This document shows, piece by piece, positions 55,937 to 64,000 of a stretch of DNA of 64,000 bases. The notes under the pieces were generated by a model. It made no database searches, had not been told where the DNA came from, and was given only the letters and a program-made list of their open reading frames with translations. The translations under genes and the position numbers were made by a program. Position 1 is the first letter of the stretch; every line of letters begins with the position of its first letter. The stretch comes from Adlercreutzia mucosicola DSM 19490. Lineage in GTDB: Bacteria; Actinomycetota; Coriobacteriia; Coriobacteriales; Eggerthellaceae. The stretch is taken from positions 62,001-126,000 of the forward strand of contig NZ_AUGK01000009.1 of NCBI RefSeq assembly GCF_000422625.1, read 5' to 3'.

Positions 55937-56350
55937 TTAGTCAAGTGGTTCCGAGGCGTCGATGCAATCGACCGAGGTGGCGCGGCACAGCTCTGCCACA
56001 GCGGCGTTGCTCGTTAGCAGAGTGGCGTTCTGCTGGCGAGCCAGTGCGTAGTACACCAAATCGCTCACGGAAATCTGGTTGCCCCTCACGTTCCGAAACG
56101 CCTCGGGTATCAGGTTCTCATAGGGCTCGTGCTCGTCCACCAAGGTGAGCGCAAGTTCCAGGCACTTCTCGGTGACATCTCGAGATACTGCTCCCATGCG
56201 GATAAAGCGCGCAAAACCATTCGCCAGGTCGAGCCGCAGCGAGCTAGAGCTGGCTACCACGTCGCCCCTTAGAATAACCTCGCGCAGGGCCATGCCCTTG
56301 TCAGTCGCGCAGGCGATATCCATCGCCGCGCTCGCGTCAAGCACCAGCAT
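55937..56350 (-). CDS. PIN-domain protein, third gene of HigBA cluster
   Basis: 137 residues, start 56350 with GGAAGGAG. PIN fold with acidic residues in MLVLDASAAMDIACA, RLDLANGFARF, and ISVSDLVYYALARQQNATLL. A VapC-like ribonuclease is likely. It follows the XRE antitoxin by 26 bp, and no dedicated VapB-like gene is adjacent, so the XRE protein may restrain both toxins, or the PIN protein may be a solo nuclease. Confidence 0.8.
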   Translation of the reverse strand: MLVLDASAAMDIACATDKGMALREVILRGDVVASSSSLRLDLANGFARFIRMGAVSRDVTEKCLELALTLVDEHEPYENLIPEAFRNVRGNQISVSDLVYYALARQQNATLLTSNAAVAELCRATSVDCIDASEPLD

Positions 56351-56376
56351 GATGCTCCTTCCAATTCCGATTTCAC

Positions 56377-56763
56377 CTAAGCGGGCTGTGCGACGGCCTC
56401 GCGCTTTGCGGGGGCGAGAAAGTTGTCCATGGTGCTGAGCGTTGTGGCTCTCTCGGCGGTGCGCAACGAGGCTCTGCCCGCTTCACCAGAGCTAAACCGC
56501 ACTTCCAGGGTTCGGCCAACGCTCGTGGCGATTTCCGTGAGCAGGCCAACAGTGGGGCTCGTCGTGCCGTTTTCAATGCGCGCAATGGTCGATTGCGGCT
56601 TTCCGGCGAGATGGGCCAGCTGCTTCTGAGTAAGCCCCAGCTCGTCGCGCAGTCCAACAAGTGCCATGGCCAAATCCATCTTCTCGCATTCCTGCGCATA
56701 GACCTCCGCGAACTCTTTGCTTTCCGCGCATCGCTGTGCGGCGTATTCCTCAATCCAGCTCAT
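56377..56763 (-). CDS. XRE-family antitoxin, HigA-like
   Basis: 128 residues. Helix-turn-helix at residues 36-95 (LRDELGLTQKQLAHLAGKPQ, then STIARIENGTTSPTVGLL). A 30-residue N-terminal helix precedes it and a disordered C-terminal end follows. Its start overlaps the HigB-like stop by four bases. It probably binds the palindrome at 57136-57149 and represses the operon. The order toxin then antitoxin is the classic HigBA order. Confidence 0.85.
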   Translation of the reverse strand: MSWIEEYAAQRCAESKEFAEVYAQECEKMDLAMALVGLRDELGLTQKQLAHLAGKPQSTIARIENGTTSPTVGLLTEIATSVGRTLEVRFSSGEAGRASLRTAERATTLSTMDNFLAPAKREAVAQPA

Positions 56764-57125
56764 CGTCGTCCCTTTCTTGTGTCGTACTCATCGCGCAGGC
56801 GTTTCGCCTTTTCTATTTCCCTGTCAGGCGTACGTTTCGTTTTCTTGGTAAAGCCATGGGTGATGACGTAGCGGCTGCCTGCTTTGTGGAAGTAGAGCGC
56901 GCGCTGCGCGTTCGATCCGAATTGACTCCTGAGCTCGAAGATTCCATCACGAAGCTTCTTCACCCATTGTTGGCGAATGGCTGCCTGTATGCCCTGGTGC
57001 TCCGTGCTGCGGATAACGGTAATGAGTTTCGCTGCATCTTGATCAGGCAGTGCATCAAGGAACTCCTGGAACTCGCAGGAGTCATCCGCCCTTCGCATTA
57101 TTTCGAACTCAAGCTTCTTATCCAT
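56760..57125 (-). CDS. RelE/HigB-type toxin (Gp49-like)
   Basis: 121 residues. It belongs to the phage Gp49/HigB-like mRNA interferase group, judged by LRDGIFELRSQFGSNAQRAL, YFHKAGSRYVITHGFTKKTK, and the terminal TPDREIEKAKRLRDEY. Such toxins cut mRNA on the ribosome. The gene lacks a good ribosome site at 57125 and overlaps the end of the upstream ORF by 8 bases, so translation may be coupled or leaderless. Confidence 0.88.
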   Translation of the reverse strand: MDKKLEFEIMRRADDSCEFQEFLDALPDQDAAKLITVIRSTEHQGIQAAIRQQWVKKLRDGIFELRSQFGSNAQRALYFHKAGSRYVITHGFTKKTKRTPDREIEKAKRLRDEYDTRKGRR

Positions 57126-57531
57126 AACGAGATAATAGCATATATGCTAATACTGGTAATGCTGAAAAGCTATCAAAATCTTTTATCCAGAAGCCTTGAT
57201 AATCAGAAGCGCGCGTTTTCCAAGTCTCGAATAAGGGGAGGGTGTTGCCGTTGCTCCGTGAGGACTTGTAGGCGAGGCCGGAGGGAATCGGAATCCTCTC
57301 ACCGTCAAGTTCGGAGAGTATAATGAGATCGGAGAGCGAGCCGCAAGTGGTGCCTTCGATTGCGCATACATGGATGGCCTTCTGGAGGATGTCGGGGGCT
57401 TTGTCCGAATGGATGCTTGGGCTTCCAAGCGTGAACTTGAGGTTGGGCTCTGGGCCAAGCAGGTGGTTGATGAGCGCCCGCCATCGTCGAGACCGTGGAT
57501 CCGGAAGCCAGCGCCATCGAATTTCGCTCAT
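57118..57531 (-). CDS. Hypothetical protein upstream of higB
   Basis: 137 residues if it starts at ATG 57531. No family recognised. Neutral composition, GC content lower than most neighbours in its last 60 codons. The stop overlaps the HigB-like start (TATGGATAA). The operator-like palindrome at 57136-57149 is inside its last codons, which argues that the frame may be a relic of horizontally gained DNA. Could be a decayed gene. Confidence 0.35.
   Translation of the reverse strand: MSEIRWRWLPDPRSRRWRALINHLLGPEPNLKFTLGSPSIHSDKAPDILQKAIHVCAIEGTTCGSLSDLIILSELDGERIPIPSGLAYKSSRSNGNTLPLFETWKTRASDYQGFWIKDFDSFSALPVLAYMLLSRYG
57136..57149. promoter_or_regulatory. Palindromic operator of higBA
   Basis: Perfect 14-bp palindrome TAGCATATATGCTA 11 bp before the HigB-like start, in the AT-rich stretch where a promoter would lie. 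Likely site for the XRE antitoxin. Confidence 0.65.
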
Positions 57532-57740
57532 GAGCAAGCCCCCCCGTCTTGCGTTGACACGCCGCGCGTCCCTAGAGCGCAACAGCGTTATTCCTGCGGA
57601 AAGCGAGGGCGGTGCGGCCTTCGCGGTAGCCATCCTGGCGAGCCTGATGCTTTCCAAGAACCAGAAGGTGTCAGGCCCGTTCGTCGTAGATGCGGGCAAC
57701 GGTTCGGTGGACGCGGGGCGATAAGCGCTAGAATCGTGCT

Positions 57741-58703
57741 ATGGAAGAATTCATGCACATAGCAGAGCACGTGCTGGAGCACTCGGTTGCCGACACGCTC
57801 TACCTCATCCCGTTTCTGTGGGTCACCTATCTGGCCATGGAGTGGCTCGAGCACAAGACCGGGGGACGCACCCAGGACGCTATCCGCCACGCGGGGGCGG
57901 CCGGTCCCATTGTGGGCGCGTTTCTGGGCGTGGTGCCCCAGTGCGGCTTCTCGGCCGCGGCGGCCACCCTGTACGCGGGCCGCGTCATCACGCTCGGCAC
58001 GCTGTTCGCCGTGTTTCTGTCCACCTCCGATGAGATGCTGCCCATCTTTCTGGCCGAGGCGGTGCCGGCCAACACCATCCTGTCCATCATGGGCGCGAAG
58101 GTGGTCATCGGCATGGTCATGGGCTTTATCGTGGACGCGGTGCTGCGCCTGGCCCGTCGCGACAAAGATCACCTGCGCATCCACGAGCTGTGCGAGCAGG
58201 ACCAGTGCGGCTGCAACCACGACTGCCGCACCTGCGAGGCCGCTCCCGAGCGGGCCTACGAGCATCACGACGACGTGGAGCACACCCACAGCCATGGCCA
58301 CGGCTGGAAGGGCATCCTCCTCAGCGCCACGAAGCACACCGTGCAGGTGACGCTGTTCATCTTCGTCATTACCATCGTGCTGAACATTGTGCTCGAGACG
58401 GTGGGGGAGGAGGCCTTGGCCCGTCTCCTCGGTGACAATCCCGCCTTCTCCGTTTTCGCCACGGCGCTCGTGGGGCTTATTCCCAACTGCGCGGCCAGCG
58501 TGGTCATCGCCCAGTTGTACGTGGAGGGGGTGCTGGGAGCCGGGGCCATGCTGGCCGGGCTTCTGGTGTCGGCCGGCGTGGGCCTGCTCGTGCTCGTGCG
58601 GGCGAACCGTCCCTGGCGGCAGAATGCGGCCATCATCGCGCTGCTCTACGTCATCGGCGTGTTCTGGGGGCTCGTCTGCAACGCCCTGGGCGTGGTGTTC
58701 TGA
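57741..58703 (+). CDS. ArsP_2-type metal/metalloid efflux permease
   Basis: 320 residues. Eight or more membrane helices arranged as two repeats (GVVPQCGFSAAAATLYAGRV in the first half, GLIPNCAASVVIAQLYVEGV in the second), as in the PF11449 family annotated as putative arsenic/manganese efflux. The central cytoplasmic loop (residues 145-190) is rich in His and Cys, including CEQDQCGCNHDCRTCE and EHTHSHGHG, and looks like a soft-metal sensor. No arsR or other metal gene is adjacent. The substrate may be an organoarsenical or a transition metal. Confidence 0.8.
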   Translation: MEEFMHIAEHVLEHSVADTLYLIPFLWVTYLAMEWLEHKTGGRTQDAIRHAGAAGPIVGAFLGVVPQCGFSAAAATLYAGRVITLGTLFAVFLSTSDEMLPIFLAEAVPANTILSIMGAKVVIGMVMGFIVDAVLRLARRDKDHLRIHELCEQDQCGCNHDCRTCEAAPERAYEHHDDVEHTHSHGHGWKGILLSATKHTVQVTLFIFVITIVLNIVLETVGEEALARLLGDNPAFSVFATALVGLIPNCAASVVIAQLYVEGVLGAGAMLAGLLVSAGVGLLVLVRANRPWRQNAAIIALLYVIGVFWGLVCNALGVVF

Positions 58704-58751
58704 AGCTCGGGCGAAGGCGGCCTGTCGTCCGGGGGCAAATTTCGCTTAAAC

Positions 58752-58804
58752 TGACGATTCGTCAAAATATCTTCTTGCACTGACAATGAGATCGTACTAA
58801 TCTC
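58752..58804 (+). promoter_or_regulatory. Two palindromes upstream of hypothetical gene
   Basis: 58752-58764 is TGACGA-T-TCGTCA, a perfect palindrome with one central base. 58788-58804 is GAGAT-7N-ATCTC. Both lie in the AT-rich 140-bp gap after the ArsP_2-type gene and before the gene at 58844, so they are candidate operators of that gene or of cstA. Confidence 0.45.
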
Positions 58805-58843
58805 GTAACGTTCATTTGCAGGGTCATTTTTGGGAAGAAGGCG

Positions 58844-59482
58844 ATGGTCATGGCCGGCCGTATAGAAGTCATCGAGCGACTTCTCGCCGCCCATGAGACA
58901 TGGTTCGATGTTGAGCGCGATCACTGCTTCGCGGGCCGCATCTTTCCCGGCTATGCCGAATTCCACTCATCAGCCTCCCAGTACGTGCTCGTGAAGCGCG
59001 CGAAGCTGTGGGAGGCCTCCAGTCACGAGTACCTGTTCTTCTGGCCCGCTGATCATCTGGACGAGGCGGCGTTGACCGACTTGCTGCACTTCATGACCCA
59101 CGAGGCCCTGGGCAAGGTGCAGCTGACCTCCGACCACATGAGCTCGTACCTGTCGCTGGTCGTGGTAGCCGATGAGGTGGACGATATCGTGCCGCGGCTG
59201 GTGAGCCGGGCCCGGTTTCGCAAGAACTTCGCCCTCGGGCTGAAGGGATGGGCCGATATGCGCGTGGCCGTCGTCGATCTGTCGGCGCGCCGCATTTGGG
59301 CCAACACTCAGGGAAAGCCACTCGTGGAAACCTTGGCGGCGAACGCGTTTGCCGAAGATGCTCCGGCGGCGGAGGGCGGAAAGGCCGCGCCCGTGGCGGC
59401 GGTCGCGGACCGTTCCGCAGCTGATGCCGAGGCGCCGGCGGCAGAGGCGTCGGCCGTGAGGGTTTCGCGCGTGGGGAGATAA
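58844..59482 (+). CDS. Conserved-looking hypothetical protein upstream of cstA
   Basis: 212 residues, GGGAAGAAG at an acceptable distance from ATG 58844 (ATG 58850 also possible). Predicted soluble. Residues 1-165 look like a compact alpha/beta domain (IEVIERLLAAHETWFDVERD, then FPGYAEFHSSASQYVLVKRA). The C-terminal 40 residues are low-complexity Ala/Glu. No family recognised. It ends 28 bases before cstA, so it likely shares its transcript and may sense or regulate pyruvate or peptide starvation. This is a guess from position. Confidence 0.7.
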   Translation: MVMAGRIEVIERLLAAHETWFDVERDHCFAGRIFPGYAEFHSSASQYVLVKRAKLWEASSHEYLFFWPADHLDEAALTDLLHFMTHEALGKVQLTSDHMSSYLSLVVVADEVDDIVPRLVSRARFRKNFALGLKGWADMRVAVVDLSARRIWANTQGKPLVETLAANAFAEDAPAAEGGKAAPVAAVADRSAADAEAPAAEASAVRVSRVGR

Positions 59483-59510
59483 AGGGAAAGGAAAGGAAGG
59501 ACAGACAGGA

Positions 59511-61262
59511 ATGAACGCATTGGTCATTCTCATTGTAGCCATCGTCGTGCTCGTCGCGGGCTACATCTTCTACGGCGGCTGGCTCGCCCGCCAATGGGGC
59601 GTGAAGCCCGACCGCCCCACGCCGGCCCATGAGCTGGAGGACGGCAAGGACTACGTGCCCGCGCCGCCCTACGTGGTGCTGGGCCATCACTTCTCGTCCA
59701 TTGCCGGCGCGGGCCCCATCAACGGCCCCATTCAGGCTGCCATCTTCGGCTGGGTGCCCGTGCTTCTGTGGGTGCTCATCGGCGGCATCTTCTTCGGTGC
59801 CATGCACGACTTCGGCGCGCTGTTCGCCTCTATCCGCCACAAGGGGCAGACGCTGGCCACCGTTATCGCCCACAATATCGATGACACGGCCAAGAAGCTG
59901 TTCTGCATCTTCGCCTATTTGACGCTCATCCTGGTGGTGGCCGCCTTCGCCTCCATCGTGGCGAGCACCTTCGCCGTTGCGCCCGTGCCGCTCGATGACG
60001 CTGCCAAGGCCGCTGCCGCCGAGGCGGCCAACATGGCGAATATGCGCACGGCTATGATCTCGGTGCTGTTCATCGTGGTGGCCGTCATCTACGGCCTCGT
60101 TACCCGCGGCCGCAAGATCCCCGCGGCGGCCAACATCGTCTCGGCCATCGCCATCATTGTGGTCGTGGTGGCGCTTGGCTATAATCTGCCGGTCATCGCG
60201 CTGGACAACACCACGTGGATGTTCATCGTGGGCCTCTACATTCTGGTGGCCTCGGTGGCCCCGGTGTGGATTCTGCTCCAGCCGCGCGACTACCTGTCGA
60301 GCTACCTGCTCTACGGCATGATCGCCCTGGCTCTCGTCGGCATCATCGGCGCGGGCCTGACGGGAGATGCCGCCTCGCTCGAGATTCCGGCGTTCACCGG
60401 CTTTGCCGCCGCGGCGGGTGAGAGCAAGGTGGCCGCCTCGGGCTTTTTGTTCCCGGCCCTGTTCATCACCATCGCCTGCGGCGCCATCTCCGGCTTCCAC
60501 AGCCTCGTAGCCTCCGGCACCACTTCCAAGCAGCTCGATCGCGAGGCCGAGGCCCAGCCCATCGCCTACGGCGGCATGCTGCTGGAATGCCTCGTCGCCG
60601 TCATCTCGCTGTGTGCCGTGGCCTTCGTGTTCGCCGGCTACATGGACGGCACCTATGCCTCGCCGACCCAGGTGTTCGCCGCGGGTCTGTCGCAGATGCT
60701 CGCCTGCGTGCCCGGGCTGGCCGGGGTGGAGTCTGTCGCCTACGCCCTGCTCGTGCTGGCCGTGTCGGTGTTCTGCCTCACCTCGCTCGACACCGCCACG
60801 CGCCTGGGCCGCTACATGTTCCAAGAGCTGTTCACCCCGCACGGCATGGAGATGGACGAGCTGACCGGCTGGCGTAAGGTGCTCACCAACCCGTGGGTGG
60901 CCACCATCATCACGGTTGTCTTCGGCGTGGGGTTGGGGCTGACCGGATACCAGCTCGTCTGGCCGCTGTTCGGTGCCGCCAACCAGTTGCTGGCCGCCCT
61001 CGGCCTTCTGGCCGTGTGCGCGTGGCTCGGCAATGCGGGCCGCAACAACAAGATGTTCTACCTGCCCATGGCCTTCATGATGGTGGTGACGCTGTGCTCG
61101 CTGGCGCTTACCGTGTGGGGCAAGATCGGCCTCATCGCCGCCGGTGCGGTGGACGCGGCCACGGTGCTGCAGCTCGTCATCGGGCTTCTGCTCATGGTGT
61201 TCGCCGTCATCTTGGCGGTGAAGGGGGCGCGTACCATTTTCGGAGGGAAGCGGAGCGCCTAA
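59511..61262 (+). CDS. cstA: Carbon-starvation family transporter CstA
   Basis: 583 residues with about 16 membrane helices; pyruvate/peptide transporter family. Seen: the N-terminal YIFYGGWLARQWGVKPDRPT, then VLGHHFSSIAGAGPINGPIQ, GAISGFHSLVASGTTSKQLD, and LDTATRLGRYMFQELF. Length lies between short CstA-like (about 480) and long E. coli-type (about 700) forms. ATG 59511 follows AAGGAAGGA. The hypothetical protein upstream may be its partner. A GC-rich hairpin follows. Confidence 0.9.
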   Translation: MNALVILIVAIVVLVAGYIFYGGWLARQWGVKPDRPTPAHELEDGKDYVPAPPYVVLGHHFSSIAGAGPINGPIQAAIFGWVPVLLWVLIGGIFFGAMHDFGALFASIRHKGQTLATVIAHNIDDTAKKLFCIFAYLTLILVVAAFASIVASTFAVAPVPLDDAAKAAAAEAANMANMRTAMISVLFIVVAVIYGLVTRGRKIPAAANIVSAIAIIVVVVALGYNLPVIALDNTTWMFIVGLYILVASVAPVWILLQPRDYLSSYLLYGMIALALVGIIGAGLTGDAASLEIPAFTGFAAAAGESKVAASGFLFPALFITIACGAISGFHSLVASGTTSKQLDREAEAQPIAYGGMLLECLVAVISLCAVAFVFAGYMDGTYASPTQVFAAGLSQMLACVPGLAGVESVAYALLVLAVSVFCLTSLDTATRLGRYMFQELFTPHGMEMDELTGWRKVLTNPWVATIITVVFGVGLGLTGYQLVWPLFGAANQLLAALGLLAVCAWLGNAGRNNKMFYLPMAFMMVVTLCSLALTVWGKIGLIAAGAVDAATVLQLVIGLLLMVFAVILAVKGARTIFGGKRSA

Positions 61263-61275
61263 GGGGACGGGGAGG

Positions 61276-61305
61276 GAGCGCCGCTCGGCCGCCCGTGCGG
61301 CGCTC
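61276..61305 (+). terminator. GC-rich hairpin after cstA
   Basis: Perfect 9-bp stem GAGCGCCGC/GCGGCGCTC (61276-61284, 61297-61305), 12-base loop, no T-run, 14 bases after the cstA stop. Confidence 0.6.
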
Positions 61306-61439
61306 CGCCGTCTCCCGCATGCCCCCGCGCTCCATTTAGTGGGCCGCAGGGCTGTCCCGGGGCCCTTCTGCTAATATAGGCGGCAGCCTCGATGCGGGGC
61401 CATTCATCACGCAGTCTTATTCCAAGGGGAGGAGAGCCC

Positions 61440-62342
61440 ATGGTTGAATTGGGAGACGAGAAGGTCATCTACGCCTTCGGTGCCGATGTGGAGCCGGTGC
61501 TCACGGTGAGCTCGGGCGAGACGGTGCGCATTCGCACGAAGGACTGCTTCGGCAACCAGGTGCGCACCGCCGCCGATGTGCTGGACGAGATCGACTGGGA
61601 CCGCATCAATCCCGCCACGGGTCCCATCTTCGTTGAGGGTGCGCAGCCCGGCGGCGCGCTGAAGGTGCAGATCGACGCCATCGAGCTGGATGACCAGACG
61701 GCCTCGTGCACCGGCGAGGGCGAGGGCGTGTGCGGGGATCGCTTCGATGCCTGGTCCACGAAGCTCTGCGCCATCGAGGGCGATCGATTGGTGTGGGATG
61801 CGGGGCTCTCCATCCCGCTGGCGCCCATGATCGGTGTCATCGGCGTGGCGCCGGCCGGCGAGCCGGTGAACTGCGGCACGCCCGGCTCTCATGGCGGCAA
61901 CATGGACAACACCGCCATCGGCGCCGGGGCCACCCTGTACTTCCCCGTGGCCGTGCCCGGGGCCCTGTTCGGCCTGGGCGACATGCACGCGGTGATGGGC
62001 GACGGCGAGGTGTCGGTGTCGGGGGCCGAGGTGGCTGGCTGGGCCACGGTGACCCTGACGGCCCTGCCCGAGTTGGCGGTGCCGAACCCCCTCATCGAGA
62101 CGGCGACGCACTTCGGCATCATCGCCTCGGCCGAGACCTTGGACGCCGCGGCCGATTTGGCCGTGCACCAGATGGTGGATCTTTTGGCCGCGGGCACGGG
62201 GCGGGGGGCCGACGAGCTCGTCATGCTGCTGTCGCTCGTGGCCGACGTGCGGGTGTGCCAGATGGTGGACCCCGAGAAGACCGTGCGCTTCATGGTACCG
62301 AAGTACGTGCTTGAGGGTATCGGCTTTTCGTTGCCGGCTTAA
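61440..62342 (+). CDS. Acetamidase/formamidase family protein, copy 1
   Basis: 300 residues from ATG 61440 (GGGGAGGAGAG upstream). FmdA_AmdA family (PF03069), Zn- or metal-dependent amidases that release ammonia and acetate or formate. Seen: KDCFGNQVRTAADV, PATGPIFVEGAQPGGALKVQ, MIGVIGVAPAGEPVNCGTPG followed by SHGGNMDN, and MHAVMGDGEVSVSGAEV, all family motifs. The second, diverged copy is immediately downstream. Released formate could feed fhs and ammonia nadE. The true substrate is unknown. Confidence 0.88.
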   Translation: MVELGDEKVIYAFGADVEPVLTVSSGETVRIRTKDCFGNQVRTAADVLDEIDWDRINPATGPIFVEGAQPGGALKVQIDAIELDDQTASCTGEGEGVCGDRFDAWSTKLCAIEGDRLVWDAGLSIPLAPMIGVIGVAPAGEPVNCGTPGSHGGNMDNTAIGAGATLYFPVAVPGALFGLGDMHAVMGDGEVSVSGAEVAGWATVTLTALPELAVPNPLIETATHFGIIASAETLDAAADLAVHQMVDLLAAGTGRGADELVMLLSLVADVRVCQMVDPEKTVRFMVPKYVLEGIGFSLPA

Positions 62343-62487
62343 AATCGGCTCACTACGGGGCGCGGGCAAGAAAGAGGCCGGCGCCCCGTTCTCTTTTGCG
62401 GGCCGGCGCTTGCGGTTTCGACGGCCCCCTCAACGGCGTTTCCCCTGTCGCCCATTGTCACCCCCCCCGTCCCGAAGGGAGCTTTCC

Positions 62488-63393
62488 ATGCAGATCATCC
62501 AGGATCAGGTGTACTCGTTTTCCAAGGACCACGCCCCGGCGGCCACGGCCGTGCCGGGCGAGGTGCTCCAGTTCAACACTCTCGACTGCTTCTCCAACCG
62601 CATCACCGACGAGTCGGTCACCATGGATACGTTGGATTACGGCTACGACGGGGCCAACCCCGCCGCTGGCCCCGTGTTCGTGGAAGGGGCCGAGCCGGGC
62701 GATGTGCTCGTGGTGGACATCTACGACATCCGCGTGGCCGACGAGGGCACCGTGGCCACCGACGACCACTGCGGCCCGCTTTTCGAGGGCACGCCCTACC
62801 GCTCGCGCAAGGTGCCGGTGAAAAACGGCATGGCCACCTTCAATGGCGTGAGCTTCCCCATCAACCCCATGATCGGCGTGATCGGCACGGCGCCTGCCGG
62901 CGACGATGTGATCGACGGCTACGTGGGGGCCCATGGTGGCAACATGGACAACCACCTTATCACCAAGGGCACCCGCCTGTACTTCCCCGTGCGCGTGCCC
63001 GGGGCGCTGCTGCAGATGGGAGATGTGCACGCGGCCATGGGCGACGGCGAGCTGTGCGGCACGGGCATCGAGATTCCCGCCACCATCGTGGTGCGCGTGG
63101 ATGTGCTGAAGAACTTCGAGCTGCACTGGCCGGTGCTGGAGACCTTCGGGCCTTGCGGCCGCTGGTACGTGAACGCCAGCGCGCCGGAGTACGACGAGGC
63201 CGTGATGAACGCCGCCAAGGAGCTGCGCCGTTTGCTGATGGCCGTTACCGGATGGGACGCCGCCGACACCTACATGTACATGTCGCTGCAGTCCGACGTG
63301 CAGATCAGCCAGGGTTGCAAGCCCTGCGAGGTGCAGCTGTCCCTGCGCATCGGCACGCCGAAGTTGCCCCAGTTCCCGCCGCTGGTGGGCTAG
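62488..63393 (+). CDS. Acetamidase/formamidase family protein, copy 2
   Basis: 301 residues from ATG 62488 (GAAGGGAG upstream). It shares the fold motifs of copy 1 (DCFSNRITDESVTM, PAAGPVFVEGAEPGDVLVVD, AHGGNMDNHLI, VHAAMGDGELCGTGIEI), but the overall sequence is clearly diverged, so the two are old paralogues, perhaps with different substrates or forming a hetero-oligomer. The gap between them contains a run of eight Cs near 62461. The APC permease start follows 166 bp later. Confidence 0.88.
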   Translation: MQIIQDQVYSFSKDHAPAATAVPGEVLQFNTLDCFSNRITDESVTMDTLDYGYDGANPAAGPVFVEGAEPGDVLVVDIYDIRVADEGTVATDDHCGPLFEGTPYRSRKVPVKNGMATFNGVSFPINPMIGVIGTAPAGDDVIDGYVGAHGGNMDNHLITKGTRLYFPVRVPGALLQMGDVHAAMGDGELCGTGIEIPATIVVRVDVLKNFELHWPVLETFGPCGRWYVNASAPEYDEAVMNAAKELRRLLMAVTGWDAADTYMYMSLQSDVQISQGCKPCEVQLSLRIGTPKLPQFPPLVG

Positions 63394-63559
63394 GGGAGGG
63401 CCTCCCGTTTTGTTCTTGCGCCCAAAAGGCGAGCGGGATGGTAAGCTATCGCCGCGCCTTGGGGCGCAAGGGCAAATCGGTCGGCCCGTGCCGGGGAGAA
63501 GGTAGGGGTCGGCCGGTTGGAGAAAGAGGGATCTGGAAGGGAAGGAAAGGAGACAATTC

Positions 63560-64000
63560 ATGTCGAAACCCATCCAAGAGCCAACCATCGGTCTCGGTGA
63601 GAACATCGAGGCCTTCGGCTACAAGCAGGAGCTGCGCCGCGGGCTGCAACTCCACGACGTCGTTCTCTATGGCGTTCTGTTCATGGTGCTCATCGCGCCG
63701 CAGTCCATCTGGGGCTCGCTGCAGGTCGATTCCGGCGGTCTGACGCCGCTCGTGTACATCATCGGCTTTGTCGCAATCAGCTTCACGGCCTTGAGCTACG
63801 CGGCGATGTCCAACAAGTTTCCCATCGCCGGCTCGGTGTACTCCTATGTGCAGCGCGCCATCAACCCCCACGTGGGCTTCATGTCCGGCTGGCTCATTCT
63901 GCTGGACTACATCCTGGTTCCCTCGCTTTTGCTGGTCATGGTGGCCAACTGGGGCACCACGCTCGTGCCCGGCTCACCCTGGTGGCTGTGGGTACTGGTG
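63560..64000 (+). CDS. APC-family amino acid permease, N-terminal part
   Basis: Partial at the right edge; 147 residues visible from ATG 63560, which follows AAGGAAAGGAG. Seen: a 28-residue cytoplasmic start, then MSKPIQEPTIGLGENIEAFG... leading to helices (VVLYGVLFMVLIAPQSIWGS, PLVYIIGFVAISFTALSYAA) and the family loop MSNKFPIAGSVYSYVQRA. Location after two acetamidase-like genes suggests uptake of an amide, amine or amino acid used by them. Confidence 0.85.
   Translation, partial: MSKPIQEPTIGLGENIEAFGYKQELRRGLQLHDVVLYGVLFMVLIAPQSIWGSLQVDSGGLTPLVYIIGFVAISFTALSYAAMSNKFPIAGSVYSYVQRAINPHVGFMSGWLILLDYILVPSLLLVMVANWGTTLVPGSPWWLWVLV

Noticed and set aside
57323-57724. Plus-strand open frame before the ArsP_2-type gene
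   Set aside because: No motif, no good ribosome site; the minus-strand frame on the same DNA is a better though still weak candidate.

Overview
The window is a GC-rich, gene-dense bacterial chromosome segment. It most resembles the anaerobic gut actinobacteria of class Coriobacteriia, family Eggerthellaceae (the Eggerthella / Adlercreutzia / Gordonibacter group). This is inferred from gene content: LuxR-type regulators with multi-pass membrane domains lying next to FAD-dependent fumarate-reductase-like proteins, an orphan TorD-type chaperone, a fused TsaB-RimI-TsaD, menaquinone methylation (MenG), and a formate/one-carbon gene set. No rRNA or tRNA gene, CRISPR array, prophage or intact insertion sequence was seen. 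The species cannot be named from the sequence alone.

Layout. 1-3.8 kb: end of a flavoprotein gene, then on the minus strand ferritin, queH and a membrane LuxR regulator. 4-7.9 kb: a large fused MacB-like ABC exporter and a small holin-like membrane protein. 7.9-17.4 kb: a plus-strand housekeeping run (RlmD-type rRNA methyltransferase, tilS, maf, hpt, ftsH, a folP-folK fusion, biotin ligase). 17.8-24 kb: MATE exporter, bioY, an orphan response regulator, coaX. 22-30 kb: one-carbon block (fhs, fchA, folD) followed by a LuxR regulator, a Tat-exported flavoprotein and a formate/nitrite channel. 30-33.7 kb: tsaE and the TsaB-RimI-TsaD fusion. 33.9-42.3 kb: complete kdpFABC-kdpDE. 42.4-43.8 kb: repeats, a possible recombinase remnant and a RelB-like/PIN toxin-antitoxin pair. 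43.9-50.3 kb: TorD chaperone, menG with a DUF5685 gene, an atypical amidohydrolase, tat genes and hypA. 50.5-55.9 kb: nadE, a NarL-type two-component system, groES-groEL under a CIRCE element. 55.9-57.7 kb: a HigB/HigA/PIN cluster. 57.7-64 kb: ArsP_2-type permease, an unknown protein, CstA, two acetamidase/formamidase paralogues and the start of an APC permease.

How the genes fit together. Formate enters or leaves through the FNT channel and is activated by Fhs. FchA and FolD then convert it to methylene-THF. FolD here has lost the two residues tied to cyclohydrolase activity, so FchA probably does that step. The acetamidase/formamidase pair and HypA may also feed formate/hydrogen metabolism. 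TatB/C, the TorD chaperone and the Tat-signal flavoprotein point to exported redox enzymes coupled to menaquinone.

The most unusual feature is non-coding. Many gaps hold long inverted repeats (arms about 17-28 bp, spacers about 15-135 bp) that fall into several sequence families. One GC-rich family occurs at four intergenic or coding loci as a pair and once as a single arm. It also lies in frame inside the TsaB-RimI-TsaD linker and inside the RlmD N-terminal extension.
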